From a virus: a DNA stretch of 35,379 nt. Positions 25,631 through 31,973 of the stretch are shown here, piece after piece. Made by a program: the position numbers and the translations under genes. Each line of letters opens with the position of its first letter. The stretch's first letter is position 1. A model generated the notes under the pieces. The model saw nothing but the letters and a program-made list of their open reading frames with translations. It was not told the origin of the DNA and did not search any database. Location: IMG/VR virus record IMGVR_UViG_3300028840_001905, positions 1-35,379 of that record. The stretch is one strand, 5' to 3'.

Positions 25631-25874
25631 CTTTGCAGAGGCGATAGATTACGAAGCAAAATACAAAGAGCAGGTTGCAGTGAACATTGCTCTTGATAAT
25701 AAGCTCAACAAATGTATCCTGGAAAACACAGAGCTAAAAGAAGAAAATAAGTTTCTGAAAAAAGAAGCACGGGCAAAGAAACATTACATTTTACCTTTTG
25801 GTTTATTCGGAGTTACCGTCGACCATTTTCAGGGTTTTGTAGTTGGTGCAGTTGTTACCGTAATTATTTTATAA
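25575..25874 (+). CDS. Exported coiled-coil protein with C-terminal TM (spanin-like)
   Basis: A 99-residue protein with a clear signal sequence (MKKFVLGVMICLSVISTNSFA, cleavage probably after Ala21), a periplasmic coiled coil (about residues 40-68, LDNKLNKCILENTELKEENK) and a C-terminal hydrophobic helix (GFVVGAVVTVIIL). AAAGGAGG sits nine bases before the ATG. Signal, coiled coil and C-terminal membrane helix is the topology of a unimolecular spanin, except that Cys11 has no good lipobox (VMIC). It could therefore be a membrane-tethered periplasmic protein of another kind. It closes the membrane-protein cluster. Confidence 0.6.
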   Translation: MKKFVLGVMICLSVISTNSFAEAIDYEAKYKEQVAVNIALDNKLNKCILENTELKEENKFLKKEARAKKHYILPFGLFGVTVDHFQGFVVGAVVTVIIL

Positions 25875-25881
25875 AAAACAC

Positions 25882-25909
25882 TTGACAAGAAAATTGGCAG
25901 GTGTATACT
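25882..25909 (+). promoter_or_regulatory. Sigma70 promoter for the replication block
   Basis: TTGACA at 25882-25887 and TATACT at 25904-25909, with a 16-base spacer. It is followed by CTTTGCAA and by TTATGCAA (25927-25934) near the first gene start. It begins seven bases after the preceding stop. A strong early promoter is likely. Confidence 0.82.
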
Positions 25910-25935
25910 ACTTTGCAAAAGCGAGGTTATGCAAA

Positions 25936-26163
25936 GTGAACAATAAATTTTTAACAGCAAGTTACAAAGGAAAAGACCTACTGGAGGCTTCCGGCGCCCA
26001 CGCAAAAGCATCTCTCCAATTCAAATCTTTAATGGAAGAACTTTCCCAGGAAAAAAATAACTCATCGATTGAAAAGCAGATTTATGAATTTGCTTTTTTC
26101 ATTTATGGCGATGAGAAAAGGTCGAAGTTTTTCATGGAAAAGATTATTGAAGAATTAAAATAA
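25936..26163 (+). CDS. Small early protein (75 aa)
   Basis: A 75-residue protein that is the first gene after an early promoter. The chosen start is GTG 25936, preceded by GAGG; the longer ORF would begin inside the promoter and cannot be transcribed whole. The sequence is helical, with an N-terminal SYKGKDLLEASGAHA element and a charged C-terminus (FFMEKIIEELK). No family is recognised. First early genes of phages are often regulators or host-takeover proteins, but nothing here shows that directly. Confidence 0.6.
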   Translation: MNNKFLTASYKGKDLLEASGAHAKASLQFKSLMEELSQEKNNSSIEKQIYEFAFFIYGDEKRSKFFMEKIIEELK

Positions 26164-26182
26164 AGCAAAGCGAGGTAATGTC

Positions 26183-26971
26183 ATGGCTGGTAAAAGGTTG
26201 ATTCACAAAAACGTTTGCACGAGTAAGAAGATTGCAGCGCTCACTTGGTTTGAAGAAGTCCTCTACTACCGCATTTTAATCAACGCAGACGATCATGGAA
26301 TGTTCTTTTCTACGGCAGGATCAGTGCTTGAAATGTGCTTTCCAATTCGCAAAGCCGCCCGGAAAACAGCGTTTCCTTCAATCAAGTCGACCGAACTTGG
26401 AATAAAAAAGTTGATTTCCGTCGGTTTGATGGAATTTAAAACCATCAATGAAAGGCGAGTTCTTCATGTAAAAGACTGGAATAAATATCAATATTTACGG
26501 TCAGATCGGGCAAAACATTCATTCTTTGGTATGTCAGATGGTATACCAAGTGGTAAACCAATGGTTATACCGGAAGTTAAAGTTAAAGGTAAAGTTAAAG
26601 GTAAAGATAGTAAGGCGGTTGGCAAGCAACCGCCGTTGGTTCACGAGTTCATTAAAGCCTGGGGGGAAACATGGTCAGTAGTGGTTGGGGAGGGCAAGAA
26701 GTATCCATGTAATTTTGGGAAGGAAGGAAAACTTGTTAAAGACCTTTTGAAGGTTTATGAATACGATGATCTCAAAAAGCTCGCAGAAGCCTTTTTTAAA
26801 AGTGATGATGATTTTATCAGGAAGTCGGGATACACAATCGGTGTATTCAGGTCGATGATTCCTAAACTGATCGCTGGCAACAAGAGCCTTACTAAGGCCG
26901 GCAAGACTATTGATGCTGCAAAAGAACATTTACGGAGGATACAAAACAATGACACAAGAAAGCTTCGTTAA
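26183..26971 (+). CDS. Replication initiator protein (DnaD/lambda O-like)
   Basis: A 262-residue protein with an N-terminal winged-helix-like region (about residues 1-112; SKKIAALTWFEEVLYYRILI, DDHGMF, then HVKDWNKYQYLRSD) typical of phage replisome-organiser proteins. A low-complexity linker (about 118-152) follows, and then a C-terminal helical domain (LLKVYEYDDLKKLAEAFF, TIGVFRSMIPKLI). It would bind the origin and recruit the helicase loader encoded next. The linker DNA contains three GGTA-type boxes, a 12-base tandem repeat and a perfect inverted repeat, as the lambda origin does within gene O. GAGG precedes the ATG. No helicase gene is seen, so host DnaB is the probable partner. Confidence 0.75.
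   Translation: MAGKRLIHKNVCTSKKIAALTWFEEVLYYRILINADDHGMFFSTAGSVLEMCFPIRKAARKTAFPSIKSTELGIKKLISVGLMEFKTINERRVLHVKDWNKYQYLRSDRAKHSFFGMSDGIPSGKPMVIPEVKVKGKVKGKDSKAVGKQPPLVHEFIKAWGETWSVVVGEGKKYPCNFGKEGKLVKDLLKVYEYDDLKKLAEAFFKSDDDFIRKSGYTIGVFRSMIPKLIAGNKSLTKAGKTIDAAKEHLRRIQNNDTRKLR
26540..26634. other. Candidate replication origin inside the initiator gene
   Basis: Three related boxes, GGTATACC (26540-26547), GGTAAACC (26552-26559) and GGTTATACC (26563-26571), recur at 11-12 base steps. A tandem repeat follows with unit GTTAAAGGTAAA (26576-26606), then a perfect 8-base inverted repeat GGCGGTTG/CAACCGCC with a 5-base loop (26614-26634). All lie in the linker-coding part of the initiator gene. Origin function is inferred from the lambda O arrangement. 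Confidence 0.55.
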
Positions 26972-27245
26972 GATGTTTGCAAAGCTTTGTGTGGCTTTCA
27001 GTAAAGAATACTCTCCGGAGCAATGCGATATTTACTACGACGAACTCAAACACCTTACAGACAGAGAGGTCAGCTTGTCTATGAGGAAATGTGTTCAGTC
27101 ATGCAGGTTCTTTCCCACCGTAGCAGACATTCTTGATTCTATTCCTAAAAGCATACATGAACCAAAGAAGTTGGAAGCCGGGAATGGAGTTCCAATGCCA
27201 GATCATGTAAAGGAAATGATTAAGACAATAGGGAGGAAGATATGA
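26949..27245 (+). CDS. Helicase-loader-like protein (G39P-type)
   Basis: A 98-residue helical protein overlapping the initiator by 23 bases, with a strong GGAGG before ATG 26949. The pattern YDELKHLTDREVSLSMRKCV (about residues 28-47) followed by RFFPTVADI resembles the N-terminal domain of phage helicase loaders such as SPP1 G39P, which bring the replicative helicase to the initiator-bound origin. No ATPase motif is present. The initiator-loader pair with no helicase gene implies loading of the host helicase. The similarity is by eye and short. Confidence 0.6.
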   Translation: MTQESFVKMFAKLCVAFSKEYSPEQCDIYYDELKHLTDREVSLSMRKCVQSCRFFPTVADILDSIPKSIHEPKKLEAGNGVPMPDHVKEMIKTIGRKI

Positions 27246-27712
27246 TAAAAGAAAAAATTGCAATCAACGGAGTGGAAATAACAAGTGAAGGGAAGTGTCC
27301 TTGTTGTGGGCAGACAGTAGGGGCTTACAAAAGGAACCTTACGTCAGCGCACGCGAGGAATTTTTTGAGGATGCTTAAAGCAGGGAAAGATAATTTTCAT
27401 CATTACAAAGAAGTATCAGATGGAGAAGGAACAGATTTTTCAAAGCCGAAATATTGGGGGCTTTTAATTAAGAAGCCAAACGAAGACCCAAAAATGATTT
27501 CATCCGGATTTTGGAAGTTGACCGATAAAGCTATCTTGTTTATTAAAGGATCGATAGGCCTTCCAAAATATGCGTATGTTTATAACGACAGAGTTCTGAA
27601 ATTTTCAGATGAGGAAATAAAGTTTTTAGACTTATGGAACCAGGAGTTCGACGCTGAGGGGCTAAGAGTAGAAATTGAAAAACTGCAAAATAAAGAGATG
27701 ACATTATTTTAA
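27242..27712 (+). CDS. Conserved phage protein with CPCCG zinc motif
   Basis: A 156-residue protein with N-terminal CPCCGQTVGAYKRNL (about residues 18-32), then a helical segment and the strings YWGLLIKKP, SSGFWKLTDKAILFI and PKYAYVYND. These recur in a phage protein family usually near replication genes. One zinc site is likely, built from the two close cysteine pairs (one may be incomplete). ATGA overlap joins it to the loader-like gene. The function of the family is unknown to me. It ends the first early unit, and a second promoter begins eight bases later. Confidence 0.7.
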   Translation: MIKEKIAINGVEITSEGKCPCCGQTVGAYKRNLTSAHARNFLRMLKAGKDNFHHYKEVSDGEGTDFSKPKYWGLLIKKPNEDPKMISSGFWKLTDKAILFIKGSIGLPKYAYVYNDRVLKFSDEEIKFLDLWNQEFDAEGLRVEIEKLQNKEMTLF

Positions 27713-27720
27713 AAAAGTGC

Positions 27721-27748
27721 TTGACAAGCAAGCTGTATGTTATATACT
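27721..27748 (+). promoter_or_regulatory. Sigma70 promoter for the recombination block
   Basis: TTGACA at 27721-27726 and TATACT at 27743-27748, with a 16-base spacer, as in the promoter at 25882. TATGCAA follows at 27751-27757. CTTGACAAG and a downstream TGCAA are shared by the two promoters, so joint regulation is possible. Confidence 0.82.
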
Positions 27749-27772
27749 TGTATGCAACGAGGGGGTGAATAG

Positions 27773-27889
27773 ATGCCGAAACTTAAAGCGATTGACCGGT
27801 TGAGAGTTACGCAAACGAAGTTTAGAATTTTGAGGATATGCTTACAGTATGGAGACATACAACATTTTAAAGAGTTGAGGGGGTATTAA
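27773..27889 (+). CDS. Small basic protein (38 aa) after promoter
   Basis: A 38-residue ORF with GAGGGGGTG before its ATG, lying between the second early promoter and the putative annealing gene. The peptide is very basic (KLKAIDRLRVTQTKFRILR) and could be a small nucleic-acid binder or a leader peptide. The good ribosome site and tight spacing support translation. The recombination gene starts 31 bases after its stop. Confidence 0.5.
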   Translation: MPKLKAIDRLRVTQTKFRILRICLQYGDIQHFKELRGY

Positions 27890-27920
27890 ATTGAAAAAGA
27901 AAAACAAGGAGGCAAAGAAA

Positions 27921-28775
27921 ATGAAAAGCAAGGAAGTCGCCATTGAGCGAAAGAAGATCGCAATGCCAATGACAGGTAATGAAGTTCAACAGAGATTCGA
28001 TCTTATACAAAAGACAATGAAGTCAAGAATGAAAGACAGAGTTCACTATGGAACGATCCCCGGATGCGGAGACAAGAAGACGCTATTGAAGCCGGGATCA
28101 GAAATGCTGCTTTCAATGTTTCGTATAGCAGTAGAGGATCCAAAAGTTGAAGATCTATCAACCCCAGAGGAAGCTAAGTTCAGGGTTACAGTCAGAGGCA
28201 TATTTGCTCCAACAGGAGAGTTTGTTGGCGCAGGTATCGGAAGCTGTTCAAGCAATGAGGAGAAGTATAAATGGAGAGCAGCAAGAAGTCAGTCAGAATT
28301 TGACACAACCCCTGAGCCAAACAGAAGATATAAATACAAAAGAAGGCCGGGCTATGATGACCAGAAGATAATGCAGGTTAGAGTTGAGCCGGCAGAAGTA
28401 GAAAATACAGTTTTGAAAATGGCAAAGAAGCGCGCGCAGATTGACATGACGCTTACCGTCCTTGCTGTTTCAGACATATTCACGCAAGACATGGAAGAAG
28501 AAATGGAAGACAAACCTCTCAAAGGGAAGCCAATAGTTGAGCAGCCAAAGGCAAAAGAGCCGGAAGCTCCAAAAGAAAAGGTAGACGTTTCAAAAGAAGT
28601 CCCGGATTCAATAACGGCCAAAGGGCTTCTTGATTACGCAAGAAAGGTGAATTTTCCAATAGCAAGAGTTAAGGAAATGGCCAAGAAGTGCTACAAGAAA
28701 ACAAAATCCGAGGATTTAACAAAGAAGGAAATAATGGAGTTATTGACTTGGATTAAGCAGCAGGTGAAGAAATGA
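27921..28775 (+). CDS. Putative single-strand annealing / recombination protein
   Basis: A 284-residue protein of a family widespread in phages and mobile elements. Its marks are HYGTIPGCGDKKTLLKPGSE (residues 42-61), FVGAGIGSCSSNEEKYKWR (101-119) and NTVLKMAKKRAQIDMTL (162-178), followed by SDIFTQD (184-190). It then has a Lys/Glu/Pro linker and a C-terminal helical domain. It is encoded directly before a RecB/Cas4-type nuclease and near an ssDNA-binding protein, as RecT/Rad52-type annealing proteins are, but I cannot assign a named superfamily. ATG 27921 has an AAGGAGG eight bases upstream; a TTG start ten codons earlier is poorer. Confidence 0.65.
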   Translation: MKSKEVAIERKKIAMPMTGNEVQQRFDLIQKTMKSRMKDRVHYGTIPGCGDKKTLLKPGSEMLLSMFRIAVEDPKVEDLSTPEEAKFRVTVRGIFAPTGEFVGAGIGSCSSNEEKYKWRAARSQSEFDTTPEPNRRYKYKRRPGYDDQKIMQVRVEPAEVENTVLKMAKKRAQIDMTLTVLAVSDIFTQDMEEEMEDKPLKGKPIVEQPKAKEPEAPKEKVDVSKEVPDSITAKGLLDYARKVNFPIARVKEMAKKCYKKTKSEDLTKKEIMELLTWIKQQVKK

Positions 28776-28837
28776 AAAAAGAGCTGACCTTTAACGAGAA
28801 GTATCACTCGTATTTTTTGGGCAACCTGTTTATTCCA
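28761..28837 (+). repeat. 77-bp direct repeat, copy in nuclease gene
   Basis: This stretch is identical to 34714-34790 over 77 bases. It holds the ribosome site, start and first 22 codons of the RecB-like nuclease gene. In this copy the reading frame continues into a full nuclease, so this is the source copy. Confidence 0.95.
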
Positions 28838-29386
28838 GGTGTGTCGAGCATCTTAAAGTCTGCTGCCTTAGTGGACTTTTCTGGAATACCGCAAGACATC
28901 ATGGAAAGGGCGGCCGCCTTTGGTAAGGCTGTCCATAAAGCATGCGAGCTTGATGATACAGGGAGCCTTGATTTCAGTTCAGTTGATGAAGCTGTAATAC
29001 CTTGTTTGGAAGCATGGAGAAAGTTCAAGGTCGATAACAAGGTAGACGTTGAGGAGATCGAAATGCCGGTTTATTCCGAGAAGTGGATATACGCAGGGAC
29101 TCTTGATCGTGTTATTGAAATGAATGGCAAGAGGTTCTTGCTTGACATTAAAACATCAAAGACAGTATATCCATCAATGAAGGTTCAGCTCGCCGGATAT
29201 AAGCTTGCTTTTGAGGAGCTTCACAAGGTCAAGATAAACGGAAGAATGATCGTGAGGCTTTTAAGGGATGGGACATACGACGTAGTTGTATGCGACGATC
29301 CTCTTGACGAGCAAGTGTTTCTGGCGTGTCTTCAAGTTTACAAATTTAAAAAAAGGGAGAAAGATTATTATGCCAAGAAAAAGTGA
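28772..29386 (+). CDS. PD-(D/E)XK nuclease, RecB/Cas4-like
   Basis: A 204-residue single-domain nuclease. The motifs of the RecB/Cas4 group are present in order: GKAVH (His55), GTLDR (Asp112), LLDIKTSK (Asp125, Lys127) and QLAGYK (Gln139, Tyr143). No cysteines are arranged as in Cas4 iron-sulfur clusters. It overlaps the putative annealing gene by ATGA, so the two probably work together as exonuclease and annealing protein in recombination-dependent replication. Its first 66 bases and ribosome site are duplicated at 34714-34790. High confidence in the fold; the exact DNA end or flap substrate is unknown. Confidence 0.85.
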   Translation: MKKELTFNEKYHSYFLGNLFIPGVSSILKSAALVDFSGIPQDIMERAAAFGKAVHKACELDDTGSLDFSSVDEAVIPCLEAWRKFKVDNKVDVEEIEMPVYSEKWIYAGTLDRVIEMNGKRFLLDIKTSKTVYPSMKVQLAGYKLAFEELHKVKINGRMIVRLLRDGTYDVVVCDDPLDEQVFLACLQVYKFKKREKDYYAKKK

Positions 29387-30068
29387 TGCAATGGTAATTG
29401 ATTCGCCACAGGTTCAAGATGCAGTTTCTAATGCAGAGAGCCTGGCAAAGAAGTATTCTGGGTTAAAGATCACAACGCAAGATGAATACGACAATGCCGG
29501 GAAAGCTTTGCAGGCTGTAAAGCTAATGACAGACAGCGTTGAGATTTACAAAAAGGAAAAGAGCAAACCTTTTAAGGACAAGATCGATAAGATCAAGAAG
29601 CTCTGCGATAAGCCTTTGAAGTTTTTCAAAGAGGCCAATAATTCGCTGAGGCTTGCAAGAGCGAGTTATGTTGAGGAGCAACAGAAGATAAAAGAAGCAG
29701 AGCAGAAAAAACTTATTGAGGCGGCCAAAAAGGAAGAAGAAAAAAAGAAGAAGGCCTTGCAGGTAAAAGCTGATAAGGCAAGAGAGTCTGGGGATGAAGA
29801 TAAGGCGCGAGAGTTGGAAGGAAAAAAAGAGGAGGTGCTTGTTCATGCCCCGGTTGTAGAAAAGACTGTTGATAAAACGGAGGGGATCGGGTTGCGCGAG
29901 GATTGGAAGGCAAGAGTTGTGGACGCAAGCCTCGTTCCCAAAGAGTATTGTATGCCTGACATGATTAAGCTTGGCAAGATTGCAAAGGCCATGAAGGATC
30001 AGGCGAAGGTTCCAGGCGTTGAGTTTTATTCTGTAAAGACCGAGATCGTTAGACAAGGGTCATTTTAA
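29370..30068 (+). CDS. Coiled-coil recombination-associated protein
   Basis: A 232-residue protein. An N-terminal helical region (about residues 9-90) is followed by a very charged helix (about 95-150, rich in KKEEEKKKK). A conserved-looking C-terminal domain begins at EDWKARVVDASLVPKEY and ends KVPGVEFYSVKTEIVRQG. The C-terminal pattern, PGV plus strand plus R near the end, is common in phage proteins that accompany annealing proteins and ssDNA-binding proteins (Gam/DUF1351-like in shape). ATG 29370 after GGGAG is preferred to a longer ORF inside the nuclease gene. A DNA-end or ssDNA role is inferred. Confidence 0.65.
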   Translation: MPRKSDAMVIDSPQVQDAVSNAESLAKKYSGLKITTQDEYDNAGKALQAVKLMTDSVEIYKKEKSKPFKDKIDKIKKLCDKPLKFFKEANNSLRLARASYVEEQQKIKEAEQKKLIEAAKKEEEKKKKALQVKADKARESGDEDKARELEGKKEEVLVHAPVVEKTVDKTEGIGLREDWKARVVDASLVPKEYCMPDMIKLGKIAKAMKDQAKVPGVEFYSVKTEIVRQGSF

Positions 30069-30083
30069 AAGGAGGAAAATAAA

Positions 30084-30494
30084 ATGGGAAGACCGATAAA
30101 CACAGATTTTTCAAATACAGATGATTTTGCGTTAGCAGAAGAAGGCGTCCAGAACGTCAGGGTTGAAAAGGTTTACGAGAAGGTTTCAAAGAACGGCAAG
30201 GAAATGGTCGTGTTTGAGTTAAAGGCAATGAACGGAGGCAGGATTTTTCATAACTGCATGAATTATGAGGGTTGCCGATGGATGCTTAAAAAGACCATTC
30301 ACGCCATTACAAAGGTAAACCCGGAAAAGGGAGCGATGTCTTTTGATCCGGACGAGTTTGTTGGTAAGGAAATGAGGGTCAATGTGTTCCATGACGACTT
30401 TAATGGCCGAGTGTCTGCAAAGATAAAAGACGTTCTGCCCCCAGGATCTAAGGCTTCTGATCCTGATTTTGGAAGCATGGAGGATGATTTCTAA
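30084..30494 (+). CDS. ssDNA-binding protein, DUF669-like
   Basis: A 136-residue protein beginning with an acidic/aromatic segment and then OB-like strands (VRVEKVYEKVSKNGKEMVVF, about residues 24-43; KEMRVNVFHDDFNGRVSAK, about 96-114). It ends with an acidic tail MEDDF. DUF669 proteins in phages sit with annealing and nuclease genes and are thought to act as SSBs. The acidic, Phe-ended tail resembles the protein-docking tail of bacterial SSB. GGAGG precedes the ATG, and the stop overlaps the next start by one base. Confidence 0.72.
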   Translation: MGRPINTDFSNTDDFALAEEGVQNVRVEKVYEKVSKNGKEMVVFELKAMNGGRIFHNCMNYEGCRWMLKKTIHAITKVNPEKGAMSFDPDEFVGKEMRVNVFHDDFNGRVSAKIKDVLPPGSKASDPDFGSMEDDF

Positions 30495-30898
30495 TGGGAA
30501 ACATAGCGCCTGTATTTGGTGGAGTCGTTGAAAAGGGTGAGCTTGTTTTAAACCAGCCTGATTTGTTTGCTGGGTATTTAAGAAGCTTGTCCGGCAAGAA
30601 GGTTGTTGTTACTGTCAAGCAGGAGAGAAAACATAGAAGCTTGCCTCAAAATAATTATTATTGGGGCGTTGTGATCCCGTTGCTTATGGATCATACCGGA
30701 TACGAAAAGAACGAGATGCACGATGCAATGAGGGTTAAGTTTCTGAGCATAGAGGAAAAAGGCCTTATGATCGTGGGATCGACAACGAACCTTTCAACAA
30801 AAGAGTTCATGGAATATGTTGAGCAAATTACAAGGTGGGCGGCGCAAGAGATGGGAGTTGTTATCCCACCGCCAAACGGAGTTGATTACAATGACTAA
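30494..30898 (+). CDS. NinB-like recombination protein
   Basis: A 134-residue protein with the NinB/DUF1367-type signature RSLPQNNYYWGVVIPLL (about residues 48-64), followed by HDAMRVKFLS and STKEFMEYVEQITRWAAQEMGVVIP. Lambda NinB (Orf) is a recombination mediator that binds ssDNA and SSB. Placement just after an SSB-like gene fits this. The start overlaps the previous stop and the end overlaps the next gene, so it is part of a coupled operon. Confidence 0.75.
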   Translation: MGNIAPVFGGVVEKGELVLNQPDLFAGYLRSLSGKKVVVTVKQERKHRSLPQNNYYWGVVIPLLMDHTGYEKNEMHDAMRVKFLSIEEKGLMIVGSTTNLSTKEFMEYVEQITRWAAQEMGVVIPPPNGVDYND

Positions 30899-31067
30899 AT
30901 GGGTGAGGCGAGGGAAAATCCCAAGAAAAGACACAAAGATAAATTGTCCTGAACATGGGATGCAGCCTGTTTACGATCTTTGGGGATTAAAAAACAAAAA
31001 AGAGATTGAGGGAGTAGGGTGCATAAAGTGTTTTAATAAACTTCCAAAGAGAAAAGAGAAAAGGTGA
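30891..31067 (+). CDS. Small zinc-ribbon-like basic protein (58 aa)
   Basis: A 58-residue basic protein with NCPEHG (near residue 18) and CIKCF (near residue 46), a possible four-ligand zinc site (Cys, His, Cys, Cys). ATG 30891 overlaps the NinB-like stop; a longer ORF into that gene is rejected. Lys/Arg-rich ends suggest nucleic-acid binding. No family is recognised. Confidence 0.6.
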   Translation: MTKWVRRGKIPRKDTKINCPEHGMQPVYDLWGLKNKKEIEGVGCIKCFNKLPKRKEKR

Positions 31068-31071
31068 GCTG

Positions 31072-31257
31072 ATGGAGATAAAAAAAGGAAAAAGATACCA
31101 GGTTGTTCTAAGAGAATATAGCCGGGGAATTAACAAGGCTATTTATGGAAAGGCTTTTTCAAAGGTCGTAAGCTGGAAGGCTGCCGAAAAGGTCAAAAGG
31201 ATAATAGAGGGCATCAATAAACTTCTGGGGAAAGGAAGCTCTCATGCCGGCAAGTAA
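31072..31257 (+). CDS. Small basic hypothetical protein (61 aa)
   Basis: A 61-residue very basic protein with an N-terminal strand pair (KRYQVVLREYSRG) and a C-terminal helix (WKAAEKVKRIIEGINKLLGK). GGTGAG lies before its ATG. It overlaps the resolvase-like gene by 14 bases. No family is recognised; charge and neighbours suggest a DNA-associated role. Confidence 0.5.
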   Translation: MEIKKGKRYQVVLREYSRGINKAIYGKAFSKVVSWKAAEKVKRIIEGINKLLGKGSSHAGK

Positions 31258-31606
31258 AGTAAGCAAGGTTCAGAAAGGGAATTATTACAAGAGGAAGACG
31301 AAGAAGTGGCTCGAAGACAAAGGCTTTACCTGTGAATACATTGAGCAGTATAAAAGATACTGGAACGAGAAGCAGAATCGAGCTGGCTTTGTTAAGCGCG
31401 ATCTTTTTGGATCTGATGTTCTTGCCATGAACGGGGAGCAGGTTATCTTTGCGAACTCTGTTTTTGGCATAGAGAACATAGCCGAGCATTACAAGCGTTA
31501 CATGGAGCTTCCGTTTCCCAAAGACACGAGCATTGTTCAAAGGTGGATCGTTGTTTGGCAGCCGAGGGTGAGGGAGCCGGAGATAATTGAGGTAGGAAAA
31601 ACATGA
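31244..31606 (+). CDS. Resolvase-like phage protein (degenerate PD-(D/E)XK?)
   Basis: A 120-residue protein with an N-terminal helix (NYYKRKTKKWLEDKGFTCEY), then RDLFGSDVLAMNGEQVIFAN (about residues 51-70) and the C-terminal PREPEI-like WIVVWQPRVREPEIIEV. The order helix, Asp-containing strand and next strand resembles small Holliday-junction resolvases, with Asp58 as a metal ligand. Where an ExK is expected on the second strand it reads QVIFANS, so the catalytic pair is missing or displaced. It may be an inactive or divergent nuclease. It lies among recombination genes. Confidence 0.55.
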   Translation: MPASKVSKVQKGNYYKRKTKKWLEDKGFTCEYIEQYKRYWNEKQNRAGFVKRDLFGSDVLAMNGEQVIFANSVFGIENIAEHYKRYMELPFPKDTSIVQRWIVVWQPRVREPEIIEVGKT

Positions 31607-31926
31607 GGCCAATCCCAAAGAGGATGAGAATTGAAATGGCGCAGGATCCCTTTTACCATGTTTGTTGCTTGGCTGGGGTTTACACAGGAAGCATGGATTA
31701 TTGTTCTGGCCGGGTTACTTGGCATCATTGCTTTACGCATGCAGGCAAGCAGATCAACGAGAAGTGGGCTATTGTTCCGGCTTGTGAATATCATCACGAT
31801 CATAAACGCAAAGACTTTTTGGATCAGTTGAAGAAGGTGGCTTTATCAAGAACGATTCCGGGCGACCTTGAAAAGTATCCAAAAAAAGATTGGGATGCAG
31901 AAAAACGCAAGCTAGGTTTTAGTTGA
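31603..31926 (+). CDS. HNH-like endonuclease
   Basis: A 107-residue protein overlapping the resolvase-like gene by ATGA. Zinc/HNH elements are visible: Cys21-Cys22 and Cys34, WHHCFTHAG (His41-His42), Asn52 in INEKWAIVPACEYHHD and the final Cys61 and His64-His65. This matches phage HNH proteins in which HH, N and HH form the beta-beta-alpha metal site. The order of motifs is good, but the spacing is not that of the best-known HNH families. It ends the recombination operon, and a new promoter overlaps its stop. A branch- or nick-directed role is inferred. Confidence 0.7.
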   Translation: MRPIPKRMRIEMAQDPFYHVCCLAGVYTGSMDYCSGRVTWHHCFTHAGKQINEKWAIVPACEYHHDHKRKDFLDQLKKVALSRTIPGDLEKYPKKDWDAEKRKLGFS

Positions 31927-31950
31927 AATCAAGCAAAAAAAGAGTATAAT
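31923..31950 (+). promoter_or_regulatory. Sigma70 promoter for the amidase operon
   Basis: TTGAAA at 31923-31928 and perfect TATAAT at 31945-31950, again with a 16-base spacer. It overlaps the HNH stop codon and lies 24 bases before the amidase ATG. Confidence 0.72.
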
Positions 31951-31973
31951 TAAGCAGGAAGAAGGCGATAAAT

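Noticed and set aside
29523-30056. Minus-strand ORF of 177 codons opposite the coiled-coil recombination protein
   Set aside because: Leu/Phe-rich shadow of an A-rich coding strand; no ribosome site and no other minus-strand genes in the genome.
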